A stretch of 60,000 nucleotides of DNA from Takakia lepidozioides (Eukaryota > Streptophyta > Takakiopsida > Takakiales > Takakiaceae): NCBI GenBank assembly GCA_030704615.1, contig CM060733.1:47370001-47430000 (forward strand), given 5' to 3'. The notes beneath the pieces were generated by a model that worked only from the letters and a program-made list of their open reading frames with translations, had not been told where the DNA came from and did not search any database. The position numbers and the translations under genes were made by a program. Shown here piece by piece: positions 46,256 through 59,282 of the stretch. Within the stretch, counting starts at the first letter, position 1, and each line of letters starts with the position of its first letter.

Positions 46256-47268
46256 TGCACAAGAAGTTGAACTCCAGAGCTAAAGACCATGAAAATGTTC
46301 ATCCAAGGGATGTCATTCATTAGAAATATGGAGAGAATATTCTGGTGGCAATCGAATTGGAAGAGTAAATCGAAGAAAAAACAAAAGAAAAAAAAAGTAT
46401 GGGCGTGGAAAGCGGCTGAACCCTTTGCGTAGTCCTGCCTTTAGAAGGCAGGGCCAACAAACTGCATGGAATACATGCAAGCCCTACACGGCCCTATTGG
46501 TATTTTGAAACAATCAATCCATGTCCTCAATCTGCCAATTTCTTTTGCGTTTGTGTTATCATTTGTCCAGACTATTAGCCGATGAACTACATCTTGTTTA
46601 CATATCTCATCTATAACTATGGAAGAAATATTCCATTGACCCATCTTGAACTAATTCGTTTTGGTGGTAAGAATCAAAACCCTTGGTGTAGTCTTGAGTC
46701 TTGAGGGGGCAAGGCCAATAAGGTGGGGGTTATGCCCCCCACTTAGAGCCCTGAAATACTAATTATTCTTCTGTCACATTGAAATTCATACAACAATTTC
46801 TGTATGAAAATCAGCAACTGTAGATGAACTTGCTTCTACTACCTATGCAAGTTACGAACTGGAAAGAGGGATTCCTTTGTCCTCTACATGGAGTTCCAGT
46901 TTCCTTTGTCGTCTACATGGAACATAGAAGTTAAAAAGATGACTAGGTATGTATAACTGTTATTTAGAGACCCAACAGCCCGGCCCTGAATACACTTATT
47001 AGTGAGACCTCTAAACTGAAATTCAATCCCCAGGTGGGTCTGACTAACTTATCACTGACTGTCGGTGTCCAACGCTAACTGCTCTCCTAAAACTACAATG
47101 TAAGCGTCAAAAATCCCTTTGTAAGTATGCATGAGTGCCCTTCCTCTTCTTACTGTTCAAGTAACCAACAAGATTCTTCACACATTATCCCTGCCTACAT
47201 GTGGCATTCGGTGCGCAAGACAGGATCCCTCAGTCAGTGATTTATGGGCCTGCACACCCACCACCAAC

Positions 47269-47502
47269 TTACCTCCTGCACTGTACTGCACTGCAGCCTG
47301 AGCAACACACAACAAACAATATCAAATCCTCCTTCGCATCCCTCGCGGGCTGCTGTTCAACAATCTCACTCATGCTATATGCGCTTTTTTTCGGCCGCCC
47401 TATCCCAGTCTTCACCAAAGATAAGAGAAATGAAATGAAATGGTGCTTTATAACGTCCTCGGAAAGCTCATAGAGCTTATGGAATAAAATGGAAGAAAAC
47501 AT
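47269..47502 (-). mobile_element. LINE ORF2 C-terminal fragment
   Basis: The minus-strand frame contains FHKLYELSEDVIKHHFISFL. This matches HKLFDFSRDIIKYRFIS in the LINE relic at the right edge of the window, on the same strand, where it lies downstream of the zinc-knuckle motif. The upstream part is absent, replaced by a GA tract (47502-47532). A short truncated copy. Confidence 0.5.
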
Positions 47503-47532
47503 GAGAGAGAGAGTGAGAGAGAGAGAGAGAGA
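47502..47532. repeat. GA microsatellite
   Basis: A run of GAGAGA units with one GTGA interruption directly joins the LINE fragment. Confidence 0.8.
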
Positions 47533-48159
47533 TCAGCGTGATTGAAAATGAATGAAAGAAAGAAGACGCCGGCCCGATATAGCAGGACTCGGGCAGCGGA
47601 AGAGGCAGCAAAAAAATGAGCGTACGCGGATTCGAACACAGCGGCAGGAAGTGCGGAGGAGCGGGAAGAGGGTTAGTTTGAACGCGGGGCCGGTCTGCAG
47701 CGCTTCCCCGCCGGGTGACCCTACGCCCGCTCGTCGCCCGGCGTCTCTCTTCCCGCTTCTCGCCATAGCTCTCGGCTCGATTCTGTGCGCCTTCATACCC
47801 CTGCCTGCATTCCATGCGCTCTGTTGGATCCGCGCTCTGCTGGTCAGTTTTCGCTTCTATTAGGTTGTCAAGAGCTGGACTGCAAGTTTCATTATCCTTT
47901 TTGGTCTGGGACTCTGTGTGTATGTGGGAAAAGAGAAAGAAGAGGAGGAATTAGAAATTTGGTATGTGCAAGGCGGTCACAGCAAGCTAGCGGAAAATGA
48001 ATGCTCGCTAGTTGCGCTTGCTTGTGTGCAGAGTCGTGATGGGATCTGGTGGAGCAGCCGCGGTTGACCCCAGCTGCCGTCGCTGAACGTCCATTACCTG
48101 CTGCTCCTCGATGCTTTCTTCGCCGGGCTCATCGTGAGCGTGCATTGCTTTAGGAAAGC

Positions 48160-51100
48160 ATGGCGAGTCGCCCCGACAAGGATAAAGGTGTCAACGTTCA
48201 GGTTCTGCTGCGCTGCAGGTCCGTCCTTTGTCTTTCCTTGATCTCCTTGCCTCGCAGCTATATGTGTTCCCGGCCTGTATAACGTGCTAAATGGAATCCA
48301 TGTTACTGGATGCAGGCCTTTCAGTGAGGATGAGCTCAAGGCAAATGCGCCACAGGTTATTTCTTGTCATGATCAGCGAAGGGAAGTGACGGTGTGCCAG
48401 AACATTGCTAGCAAGCAAATCGACCGCACATTCACCTTTGACAAGGTTCTGTGCCCTTTCTTGTCTTTATGGAGGTCACTGGTCTCGCATTGGCCTGAAA
48501 TGATCATCGGCTCACTTTCTTCTTCCACTGCAGGTATTCGGCCCGCAGTCTCAGCAAAGAGACCTCTATGATCAAGCGGTGGTCCCTATTGTCAATGAGG
48601 TGCTGGAAGGCTTCAATTGCACCATCTTTGCCTACGGTCAGACTGGTACAGGAAAAACTTATACAATGGAGGGCGCAGGAAGGAAGGCAAAGGTAAGTCT
48701 CGTCTTTACAGTGCGCGCTGTGTGCTAATGCTTCCTCCGCTGGGAATTCCAACAACTTGAACATCACGCTGGCATTGACTGCGTCATTATGATCATAAAT
48801 GCAGCTCAGAGTTAGAATCACCACAAAATGTCAGAGACATACTCTCTACCCTGAACCATGGGAAGGCCTACAAATGGTATGACTAGAGGCCGACTGTTCG
48901 CATAACCAAGACTTCCATTGACTAAAGAGCCTCATCCTTCGTTGCAGAATGGAGAGCTCCCGGTCGATGCGGGAGTTATTCCACGGGCTGTCCAGCAAAT
49001 TTTCGACACCCTGGAGAGTCAAAATGCAGAATATAGTGTGAAAGTAACATATCTGGAACTGTATAATGAGGAGCTTACTGATTTACTGGCACCTGAAGAA
49101 TATTCTAAAATCATGGATGACAAGAGCAAGAAACCATTGGCGCTCATGGAAGATGGAAAAGGAGGAGTTCTTGTCCGAGGCTTGGAAGAAGAGATGGTTA
49201 CAAGTGCAAGTGAAATTTACAGTCTACTGGATCGAGGATCTGCGAAGCGGCAAACTGCAGAGACGTTTCTCAACAAGCAATCCAGGTACGATGAATTCTT
49301 CCATTTCACTAAGGAATTCACCGGTATCCTGCTTATCAAATGAGTGTTCACAAGTTGTGTTAACTGTGTGAGGTGTCATTGGTTTATTGTTGCAGCCGAT
49401 CACATTCGATATTTTCGATAACCATCCACATCAAAGAGGCTACACCGGAAGGTGAAGAGTTAATGAAGTGTGGCAAGCTGAATCTGGTGGATCTGGCTGG
49501 GTCAGAAAACATCTCTCGGTCTGGTGCTAGGGATGTAAGTCATGCATCAACCATTTTATATATCTGTTGTGCTCGTCTGTTTTGCAAGCGAGGTGCCATA
49601 TTTGACAGTCAATGTGCAATTGAAGATGAACAAGCAATTTCAGAAACTGTTAGAAGCATGCCTCTTGCTGTATTTTCCTGTCTCAATGGAGCTTATGCGA
49701 CAGGGGCGAGCTAGAGAAGCAGGAGAAATCAATAAAAGTTTGCTCACACTTGGACGGGTCATCACTGCCCTCGTTGAACATCTAGGGCATATACCTTACA
49801 GGTTCATCCCTTGCACTGTGATCTCCCTCGTGTATAGGAGAAAATAAGAACGTAGCAGATTGAACTGCATAGTTTTTAGGTTCCTGTTATCCCTTTGTTG
49901 GGGTCACATCAGCACAGAGGTGGTTATTTACACTTGTCGTTGGGCAATTTTTAACAGAGACAGTAAGCTCACGAGATTGTTACGAGATTCCTTGGGTGGG
50001 AGGACCAAGACATGCATCATTGCAACAGTATCCCCCTCTGTACACTGCCTCGATGAAACATTGAGCACTCTTGATTATGCTCACCGTGCCAAAAACATCA
50101 AAAACAAGCCAGAGGTATGTGTTTGAATCACTAAATGGCAGTATGTATGTGATCTCTTTCATCTGACATCCAATGCTGGCTTAAGGAATCGATAGTGATC
50201 TGACCCAGTGCCTAAAAATGTTCTCCAGGTCAATCAGAAGATGATGAAATCTGCTCTTATCAAAGATCTATACGGAGAAATTGAGAGGCTTAAGTCAGGT
50301 GAATTTTCCATACCCAGATCTCTGTTCCTGTGAGCTTTTCATGACTCACCAACTAAAGGTGTGTTCTCTTTGATCAGTTTTGTGGATGGTCTGGCAAAGG
50401 AGTGTGACCTTCTTGTTGGCCTGCCAATAATTGTCAGGGATCCTGATATTCAGTTGAGTGCTCATGTTCTTGATGGATGGAACAGAAGTGTATGCTGCTC
50501 GAGAGAAAAATGGAATATATGTTCCACGAGACCGTTACTTTGAAGAGGAAGCTGAGAAAAAGGTTGGTGCTATCTGCTGCACCTCAGCTAGGTGAAATTG
50601 TTATTACTAGAAATGGCAGTAGCTTTCCATCTCACTTTGAGAAGTCAGTGTGTGCTGCATATCAGAAGAAGCTTATTCACTGCTGTATCTGAGATAATAT
50701 GCAACTTACATATTCTGCTGTTTCTACACAGGCCATGGCAGACAGGATAGAGCGTATGGAGTTCGAACTGGAAACCAAAGAAAAGGTACATTGTGAAGGT
50801 TGTCTCTGGCTGTACGCAATCATTGGAGGAGGTTAACATACAAAGTTTAATGTTGGGTCCCATTGGATGTGCCTGCAGCATCTCGAAGACATGCGTGTGA
50901 CCTGTGATTCTCAGCGTCAGCAGTATATGGAGCTAACTACTAAGCTGAACAATGTTCAGGTAATTCACAATTCGGACATACCCTCCTGGTTTCCAATTTA
51001 GAATCTCATTAGCTTGTAAGATTGGGTGAAAAAAAACTCCCTGTCTAATGATGCAAAATGGTTTTCATGCAGAAAAAATTGGAGCATACTCAAGAGGCTC

Positions 51101-54100
51101 TAACTGAAGCCAATGACAGCTTGAAGCAGGCCCATTTTGCAGTCAGAGAACGTGATTTTGTCATATCAAATCAGAGGGAAGCTGGTCAGTCATTCAATCT
51201 TGTTCTGATCAATCTAATAGTTAGTCTTCAGCACATTGTTTTAGTTGAGGACAGACCATTTCTGATTCGTGTCCATTGTTGCAGAGAAAGCACTCTTACA
51301 TCGTGCAGCTGAACTACGGAAGGAACTTGAGACAACCGTTCAAGATGTTGAAGGATTATTTGCAAAAATAGGTAATAGCAGCGCCCTGGCCTGCGTATGC
51401 TGTTTGGGTGTTGTTCTGAGAGGGCCTTTCATCTCTCTCCTACACCACCGTTCTTTCCAGACCATTCTTTTGAGCTGTTATGGCATTCTTGCAAACAGCC
51501 TTTGATCGAAGGGTGATGGGGTAAACAGAGCGAAAACAGGAGCTGGAGGCAAGGAACCAACAAGTGGTCCAGAGTTTCCAGAGTGGGCTGACAGGGCAGA
51601 TGCAAGAGCTTCGTAGTATGGTGGTGGCAGGTGTAGCCCAACAGCATCAGCAGCTCCACACTCTGGAGCAACAACTTCAGTCTTTCATAGACGGCAAAGA
51701 CCAGGTCCTTCAGTCCCCTAATTAACAGGCTGACTCTTCTGCTAAGCTTTTTGCATCGTGCTTGACTTGAATATAGCAAGCGATGGCTGGTTTTTGTTGT
51801 CTAGCTTTGCAGTAAGTATTTTGTTTGCTCAACACTTGCAGGCGGTGGATGAGTTGAAGAAAAGACTGCAAAGTCTGAGGTCCATGTACTCTTCACAGCT
51901 TCAGTGCGTGCACAATGTGGTGTATGCACACGAGAGCATTTCCACCTCCACGTTTGAGACCCTCCATTCCACAGTGTCTGCTCATCCTTCTATCCTTGAA
52001 CAAGTAAGCTGCCCTGGACTCGATTTGGTGTTTGCCACAGATTGAACTGGAATTCAACTGCATCACATTTTCAATGACGTGTTTAATTGCTGGAGAATGT
52101 CACGATCTTCCTGATGGGTGGGTGCAAACATTCTTGGGGATGGTACAGCTGATGGTGCAAACAGTTGCAGATGCTGAGGCCCTATTGCACAACCTGCAAC
52201 AGGCTCTATCAGACCAAGGGCTGGAACTGGCTGCATTTGCCCAACAACAACGTGAGGTCGGGCAATAACTGTAGTGTTTGTCTTGTGTCCCTCTGACATG
52301 ATATATTATTTGCTTACAAGGTTTCAAAGGACAATTGTATGTGCTATATTTCAGCTTGTTGTACACAATCTGGCATCAGTTTTAAACTGCAACCAAATCT
52401 GCAGCGAGGTCATTTACAGGACTTAACAGGTGAACATCTCTTCAATTGAGGATACTTCAGTGTTTTCTAAGATAGGCTGGTTGAGCTGCAGGCAGTACAG
52501 ATTAGCATGGATGCTACGAGATCTATTTCTCAAGTCATTTTAAGGTCATTATCAAACATGGAGACAGATGCTGCTGAGTTTGGACAATGCATCAGCACAA
52601 GCTGCACAACTCATGACCAAGGTCTCAGTGACCTTGCGGAGGCTTACGAGGTGATCCTCTGTACCATGCACTGGCACATGGCAGCTGCGGCGTAGTCGTG
52701 TAGTTTATAATACATGAGAACAGATGAATGTCCAAGGTACTCTAGATGGTCTCTTCAGCCAGCTGATGCACCCAACATGTCCTGACTAAGCTATTGATGG
52801 ACTTGCAGGACTATTCAAGGAAAGAGCATAATCAGCTGCTGGAGAATATCACTGCAATGCTGGCCAACTCTTTGTCACAAAGGACAGAGCTTGTAAGTGA
52901 ATCTGTTTGATAGGAGGGTGTTGTAAAACGAGAGATGTATGCGAGCCAAAGCAAGGAAAACTTACTCAAACTGATGATTGCCTGCAGGTACAGGCACATG
53001 TAAGCAGGTTGAGAGAAACAGCCACAAGAGATGCCCATGTGCTGCAGCAAGGCCTTGGGAAAGTGCAGCAGGAAGCTGTAGCTGCCAAGGGTGACCTGCA
53101 AGCCTTCCTTACCAATGCAGAAGGGTCTGCAGTAACAGCATCTGCATTGTTGGCGGCCAAGCACTGCCGTATGGAAGAGGTCCTCCAAAATTGGTGTGTC
53201 CCTGTGAATCTTTTGTTTGTGAGGGTGAATTCCAGTGAGATTCTGGTCAATAAGTGTTTGACATGTGTTGATCCAACTTCATCTGAAAATGTTGTGTTGA
53301 TGCAGTGCAAATGACACTGCGACTGCTGGAAAGCAGTGGAAACTGGCTCAAGAGTCGCTACAGGAGCTGGAGACAAGTCATACCTCTGTTGTGACGTCCA
53401 TTATTGGGTTGGTACCCAGTTCCGTTGCCTTCTGTCGAGATTAGCAAGCAGGCTGTCCCATCAACTTCTCCTATGACAGTAATCTTTCATCTGTATAGGT
53501 GGTTAACATGGTCCATTTTCAGCTAATGAAATGACATTTGATGCCCCTACAGTGGGCTGGTTTTGTATCAGAAACTAATAGGAGGGTTGCTGCAAACTTT
53601 GGATGTTGTTTCTCTGCAGGGAAGGAATGCAAGCAAATCAGGATCTTACAGTCAAACTTCATCAAATGGACGCTGCAGCTCAGTCTGACATTGAGACTGA
53701 AAACAGCTGCACTCTGACTTTCATCAACAGTATGTGCACTCTTGACCCTGGGTTCTTCCTCCTCTGTGGAGTCAGGTTTCACTTTTATATGTTGCAGAAG
53801 ATACTGTCTTAACACCATTGGCATGCAGGTACCCGTGATGAAGACCATGAAGCAGTTGCAAGAATGCAGTCCAGTATGGACGGAAAAAGGCTGGCTGCCA
53901 CGGATCTTGAAAAATGCCACAACAACAATTTGGTTCATATTCAAATGGGCATGGACCATTGTTTCAATGATGAATACATGGTAGGATTTCATTCCCACCC
54001 TACCCGCACTTGCATTACTTTTCTGTGACCTCAGTGACAGTGTAAAACATGGCATATGAACAACTTCAGCATTTTGGGGTGCAGGAGGATGCTGCAACAG

Positions 54101-54312
54101 CCACAACTCCAAGAAAGAGAGAGATTCATGTGCCAAGCCAATTTGCCATCAGTGCCCTGTGCACTCCTCCCCTTGACATTTTGCTGCAGGAGTTTCAAGC
54201 CAAAAACAGTGCACTGGTGCTTGAAGGAAGTGTCAAGCAGGGCAAGCTCTTTACGCCAGAAGATGCATCAATGCTGCGGGACTGCCGCATACCTCTCACC
54301 ACACTTAATTAG
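48160..54312 (+). CDS. KIN5: Kinesin-5 (BimC/Eg5-type) spindle motor
   Basis: I resolve 23 exons, 3048 nt in total, giving 1015 aa: 48160-48218, 48316-48445, 48534-48692, 48948-49285, 49396-49534, 49704-49801, 49958-50114, 50229-50298, 50486-50562, 50732-50785, 50879-50959, 51073-51184, 51285-51371, 51529-51704, 51842-52003, 52149-52256, 52492-52650, 52809-52892, 52988-53193, 53306-53407, 53620-53729, 53829-53980 and 54085-54312. The motor domain (about 1-370) has [14 protein letters not shown]-loop GQTGTGKT (98-105), SSRSH switch I (near 229-232) and DLAGSE switch II (261-266), then [14 protein letters not shown] at its end. The family neck/stalk follows ([18 protein letters not shown]) with long coiled coils, and a C-terminus [12 protein letters not shown]. 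Kinesin-5 tetramers slide antiparallel microtubules and in plants act in spindles and phragmoplasts. Length and order are normal for plants. Several donors are weak (GTTCTG, GTTGGT, GTCCTT, GTCGGG). No disruption was seen. Confidence 0.95.
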
Positions 54313-56304
54313 CTCAGCATTTGCAATTGTATCTTCGCCACGACATCAACTCCAGTTGATTTTATATGCTTCTGTTTTTCATCTAAGCGCCACTCCTTTC
54401 AGAAATTTGTGAATTCCAATCTTATAGGCTTTCTAACTTATTGAGAAGCCTCCACCTTCATGCACTGTATGGTATCAATGCCCTCCTATTCTGGAATTGT
54501 AATGCCATTCCTGGAAGGCTGTTTAGCATACTCCCCTTTGCTAACATGTAGCTGGTACAATGTTGTGCACTGTCCAAGTACCAGATCGGCAATTGATGCT
54601 GCCTCTCTGCATGCCCAATTTTCCAGGCTTGCAATTCAATTGTTGACTAAGAATTTTTAGAAACAGACATTGCCAAAATCGGATCTAACATGGTCTTCAA
54701 AGTAAACACTGAAAGTTTCTCAACTCTGTCAATCAAGCTAAAATAAAGCGCTTCTCATTGAACAGTATTAGGCCATTGAATTCCCGTGTTGCTGCGGCGG
54801 GTCTTCTTGTGGTAGAGGGGGTCGACGAGGGTGGGAGCGCCCCTACCCGGACCCGGCCAGTTTGATGTTGGGTGTGCCCAGGAAGCTAGTCTGTTGGGGC
54901 CCACAATGTGCACATAAAGCATTAGTTATTTGAAAGGTTTAAAGTAAGAGCAACTAACAAGAAGCACCAGGCGTTTTGTGTTCAAATCTTGTCAGGTTGT
55001 ATTGTGTCGGTAACGTGGTCATTATGTTCCATATAGGAAATATGTCGTTGATGAGTCAAAATCTCAAAGGGGCCAGCATGTTGCAATAGGATTTCATCAA
55101 AAAAGAACTGAACAGCTCATCTGAATGGGCACCTGGATGAAATCCAAGCAGCCATTCTGTTGGATAAGATCATGAACCTTCGTTTATAAAAGGGTTGAGC
55201 ACGGTGCTTATATACATTGGACATGGTGTTGCTCCTGTGTAACGGTGTGATGGATGTGTAATTGCTTGGATGAGTGGGAATCTAAGGAAGGGTATCACGG
55301 GCCTCTACGCAATATCCCTCCTTCCTCGCATGCTAGTTCTGCCGAGCTAACATCCCCCTGCTTAGCACGAACCTATAGAGGAGGGGAATAAACCCGATAG
55401 TGCAGAATCTGGCTTTCCAGGACCCACCCACGTCAAAAAAATTCGCTTTTTCAAGAACATTCGCTAGTCCAAGTTAGCCTATTTGCACAAGCAAAGAGTG
55501 GTCAAATCAGTTCTCAGACGAAGGATTGTTGATTTCAGTTTGGGGAGGATTCGCAAGGTGCTGTAACTTGTCGACATTCTCTCTACTCCCTGGGCTTCTC
55601 AAGCCCACTGCTTTGGCATCATCAAAAGTGGGTCTTGATTTCCAAAGCGCACCAACCCCACCACGGCTCTTTCATTCTCTTTGTTTCCATTCTCTCCCTC
55701 TTCAGTTAGAAGATCAACAACCTCAGTCAGGGTTGCGCGTGAGACCATATATTAAGGTGTAAATCCTCTCTCGACAATTGATGGAACTTAAAACACTATA
55801 TCTGTAATGCACATCCCCAATTGTTACCAGTTTCAGAGTCCAAGTCGCAATAAGACTGGTTCTTTTCCTCAAAAGGACAGAGCAAACTCAAGACCCTGTT
55901 GGAACTAATTGCTGCAAGAAGTCTGATGAAACAGGTGTGGTGATTTCTAGCAGAAAACCCTTGGCCCTGTCAAGATGGACTAGTAAGGGATTGTCGTGGA
56001 GGGAAATAAATACCAGTGTAGGTCACAGCCTCAGCCTTGTTGTCACACACTGCTACCACCAGCTTATCCCGCACATGCAACACAATGCTGCTAAGAACAC
56101 CATTTTCAAGACGGATTCTGGAGCGTAAAGAGAGACTGGAATTTTTTTGGCATCGTATTGCCAGAGACAATTCAACATAAGGTCAACCTTATTCCCAAGT
56201 TGCTACATCTCTGTGCACTGCTTGCCCCTCAATTCGAAACGCAGGTCGTTATTCAGGAAACATCATCTGCACCGTAGTGTAGTTCAGAGCCTTACTGTTT
56301 TTTT
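54313..56304. other. Kinesin 3' region and intergenic DNA
   Basis: After a probable 3' UTR no gene is recognised. The plus frame at 55526-55762 has no domain. Part of the right half may be decayed upstream LINE sequence, because a LINE C-terminus follows. Confidence 0.45.
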
Positions 56305-56880
56305 TGTTTTTGTTTTGCCAAGCCCTTACGGGGTCACTGGAGCAGGAGGTGGTGCTACAGGCGCAATTGTGGATCATGTGGGGATCTTTCTTCTTTGGTG
56401 GTCTTTCCATCAACCGCAACCAACTCATTAGAAAGGAGCTCATGGAGCTACATGTCAGGAGAACTTGGAAGATACCCAACCTCACGACAAAGCTCCATTT
56501 CTATCGAGAAACATTCTTGGTTCTCCGAGATATATAATCTTGCGGCCCAATTACCTTTCGGCCTCTTTATCTCCTTCTCTCCTGAGAGCTTTGGGGCGGT
56601 TCAGGGTGGGCTCCCACAACCTACAGATAGAGACTGGCAGATGGGAAAACCTGCATAGGGAGGACCGCCTCTGTCCAGCTTGCATAGGGCGCAACCAGGA
56701 AGTTGAAACTGAAGAACACTTCTTCTTCTATTGCCCTCTATACTATGAGATCCGTGGGAGATTCCTTTGCTCGCCCCCATGCTCCTCTTTGGGGTGCCTC
56801 CAAGGGTTTGCAGTGGCCTGCAGATGGTCATGCCCACACTCTGTTGGCGCACCCTATCAGTACAAACCTGGATGCTGACA
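56305..56880 (+). mobile_element. LINE reverse-transcriptase C-terminus with zinc-knuckle motif
   Basis: The plus frame 56465-56878 contains FRVGSHNLQIETGRWENLHR, then DRLCPACIGRNQEVETEEHF and FYCPLYYEIRGRF. This is the C-terminal Cys/His zinc-binding motif (CxxC, then HxxxxC) typical of plant LINE ORF2 and of zf-RVT-like regions. Frames shift before and after it, and no polymerase core was recognised. It is a decayed 5'-truncated copy. A related copy sits inverted at the right edge of the window. Confidence 0.65.
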
Positions 56881-57728
56881 GTCGAGTTTCTCCGGTTATT
56901 GCTAAAATCAAGTGAAGCTTACTAATGGGTGTTCTGCTCGATTATCTCTTGCTGAAATTTGTCTCAGGGGCAGGTTTGGAGCTCTTGTCAGGTCTGGGCC
57001 TCGTCAAGGGCTCTCACTCTTGGGCATATTTGGAAACGTAATTGTGGTTGGCTCTTTAAGTCCACAGCTCCTTCTATTCCGGCCACTCTGCATTCGATCT
57101 ATTTTGATTTACTAACAGAGGGCTCTAAAGCTTGGAATGTGCTCTCCGCCGCTCTTTACAGAAGCTCTGAAGACATGAGACTTGCCCCCGACGCCTGGTG
57201 GGGCTGGAGAGGAATCATCTGCTCCGGTTATTCTGCCGGTGCCACAGTCTGGTCCACCAGCCTTCCAAGGGCATGGCGGCTCCCCTAATCCTTGGTCTCC
57301 TCGGGATTTCAACGACGACTGGCGGCACCGTAAGAACCGAAATTCTAAGCTAAATCCCATGCATCTTAACTTCGAGTCCCTCCGCACCAAACGTGGCTGA
57401 TCTTCTTCCTCTTTCATCCATAGCTCATTAGTCAGTGCCAGCTTGCCACTTCTCTCTAAGTCCCTATCGTTCTGAAGAATTGTCGTGTTTCATGCACGTG
57501 AACGTGAAAAAGTTGCTTGTCCTGAAAGTAGAAAAATCAGAGAGTTGACGGAGCACAAGTGCTCACTGCCGAGTCCTGTAGTGCGAGGTCCTTGCGAGAC
57601 GAGGACGATGAGGATGATGCGGGGGTAAGTAGGCCTCGTAGTCAAATGCACGTGGGACACTGGAGCCCATGTCGCGCTATGGAGTTGTTGGTCGAGAGTG
57701 CTGACGACGGAGGGCCCGCGTTCCAATG

Positions 57729-57736
57729 TATAAAAT
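57729..57736 (+). promoter_or_regulatory. Putative TATA box of the dioxygenase gene
   Basis: TATAAAAT lies 226 bp upstream of the ATG at 57962. This fits a transcription start near 57760 and a leader of about 200 nt. Confidence 0.45.
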
Positions 57737-57772
57737 GGAGGCAGAGTCTGTGCACACTCATGTGTATATTTC

Positions 57773-57791
57773 ACACACTAGCCTAGTGTGT
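57773..57791. repeat. Near-perfect promoter-proximal palindrome
   Basis: ACACACTAG-C-CTAGTGTGT: perfect 9-bp arms with a one-base centre, about 37 bp downstream of the TATA box. It could be an operator-like dyad or a leader hairpin. Confidence 0.7.
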
Positions 57792-57961
57792 ATTCCAGGC
57801 TTAAGCCATCTTCGGGGCATAAACTCGCTAAGAGTATTTTACCTTCAAACTTATTGATCGCTGCGCAGGGGTGTTGTCGGACACTTTGGTCTCTCTGCGA
57901 ATACAGTTCCTAGACATTGGACTTGAGAAAGGTTGGGAGAGTCGTCTTGCCCGAGTTCGAT

Positions 57962-59282
57962 ATGGGAGTAGCAGGTGATGTAGAAGAGTACAATGTGCAG
58001 GCCCTGTCGGAATCGCGCATGGGAGCCGTGCCTTCCGCCTTCATCCGCGCATCGCACGAGCGAGACACAATCACACCGCACGACGACTTCAGCGATGAAA
58101 TTCCAGTGATTGATCTGGCAGGCTTGGACGACGATCGAAGGGAGGCCACCATGGCTGCCATCGCCCGCGCTTGTGAGGAATGGAGCTTTTTCCAGGTGCG
58201 TACGGACATTCCAGTGCGGCCAAGACTAGTTCGTTGGCTTCTCTCGAATTTTGGTCAAGATAATGATGTGGATGCGTTGCTAAGCAGATTGTAGAGTTGG
58301 CGTTCAGTATCAGGCTTCATTCAAGCTGTCTGAATTTTTTTGTCTGAATCCCTCCCGAGGCAGTTGCCCCAGAACGAGGTTTTCAGCACTGCTGTTTTGA
58401 TGTATCCACTTAGTTCGCCATGATGAAGCTCTAACTGCATTTGTAACAGCTCTAATGCTAATCCTAAAAATGACCTGTTTCTGATGGACTAACACTAATC
58501 TTGAGAAAATCCTCATGCCTCTATGGACTGGATAAGGATGCCTTTAGGATAGACGAATTGAGAGTGACGTCAATCTGTATCTTTTGAGTAACAATGTTGG
58601 CTTTCTTTCTCTCTTTTATCATTTCCAGCATTAACGTCTGATATAAATTTGTAGCCAACATTTCAACTGCATGTCAGATGTTCTTGTCGGTAAGATTATC
58701 CTGTCAGAGTTCCTCGTACTCAATGTTGTCATGGCTTATTCAGTTAGTCTGCTCAACTGACCTTTGGCAAAGGATACAGCTGCCCAGAAAGGAATGGAAA
58801 ATGGAACTGCAACGTTCTACTTCAACCAGCAAGAGCCCCTTTTCAGCTTTTCTCTACTTGGCTACTAGCATAAATGTCAGATTGAGTGGCTGAGAGACAG
58901 TATCAAAGAATATTAATAACTGACTGACACAGAAAGAGTAGTGGTTCATTCTGAAGTGCTCTGAAACGCTCGAGGTGGAGGACTCAGATGCCAAGATCGG
59001 ACTAATACAGTCGCTTCCTGTTTTGCAGGTTGTCAACCATGGAATTCCCTTGTCATTGGTGCAAGAGGCGTACAGGGTGTCCAGGCAATTCTTTGATTTG
59101 CCTCTGGAGGAAAAGAAGAAATTGACCATGGACCCCAACATGTTGGTCCCACAAGGCTATGGCCGGCAATTTCGACAGTCGGAGAATACCACACGGGATT
59201 GGCAAGATGTACTTTTCCACTACTTCCTTCCACTCGCCCACAAGAAAATGGATTGGTGGCCTTGCAAGCCTGAGGCATACAG
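57962..59282 (+). CDS. 2-oxoglutarate/Fe(II)-dependent dioxygenase (DOXC class), N-terminal part
   Basis: Two exons are visible: 57962-58195 (78 codons, phase 0) and 59029-59282 (ends in phase 2 at CAG|GTATCC). The ATG at 57962 is the first after an in-frame TAG. The product begins MGVAGDVEEYNVQALSESRM, then DEIPVIDLAGLDD, ARACEEWSFFQ-VVNHGIPLSLVQ, FFDLPLEEKKKL, PQGYGRQF and DWQDVLFHYFLP. This is the DIOX_N domain of plant soluble dioxygenases of the DMR6/flavonoid/gibberellin-oxidase type. The catalytic HxD...H and RxS exons are absent up to 60000. They may lie beyond the window, past a LINE copy in the third-exon interval. Substrate cannot be told from this half. Confidence 0.8.

Larger units (their letters stand above)
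44511..48159. other. Repeat-rich divergent intergenic region
   Basis: It separates the minus-strand RING gene from the plus-strand kinesin. It contains SINE-like pieces, an AT-rich microsatellite (about 45445-45520), a LINE tail fragment and a GA tract; these are listed separately. No host gene was seen. The last 450 bp before 48160 are probably the kinesin promoter and leader. Confidence 0.6.
56881..57961. other. Intergenic DNA and promoter of the dioxygenase
   Basis: The frames at 56959-57288 and 57182-57400 are open but unrecognised and may be repeat-derived. The right end carries a TATA box and a palindrome, listed separately. Confidence 0.4.

Noticed and set aside
47477-47863. Frames of about 100 codons on both strands upstream of kinesin-5
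   Set aside because: The frames are biased by the GA microsatellite and GC-rich promoter; no domain, and they do not splice to the kinesin.
53519-54136. 205-codon minus-strand frame
   Set aside because: It covers kinesin exons 21-23, whose phases and sequence are right on the plus strand, so this is an antisense shadow.
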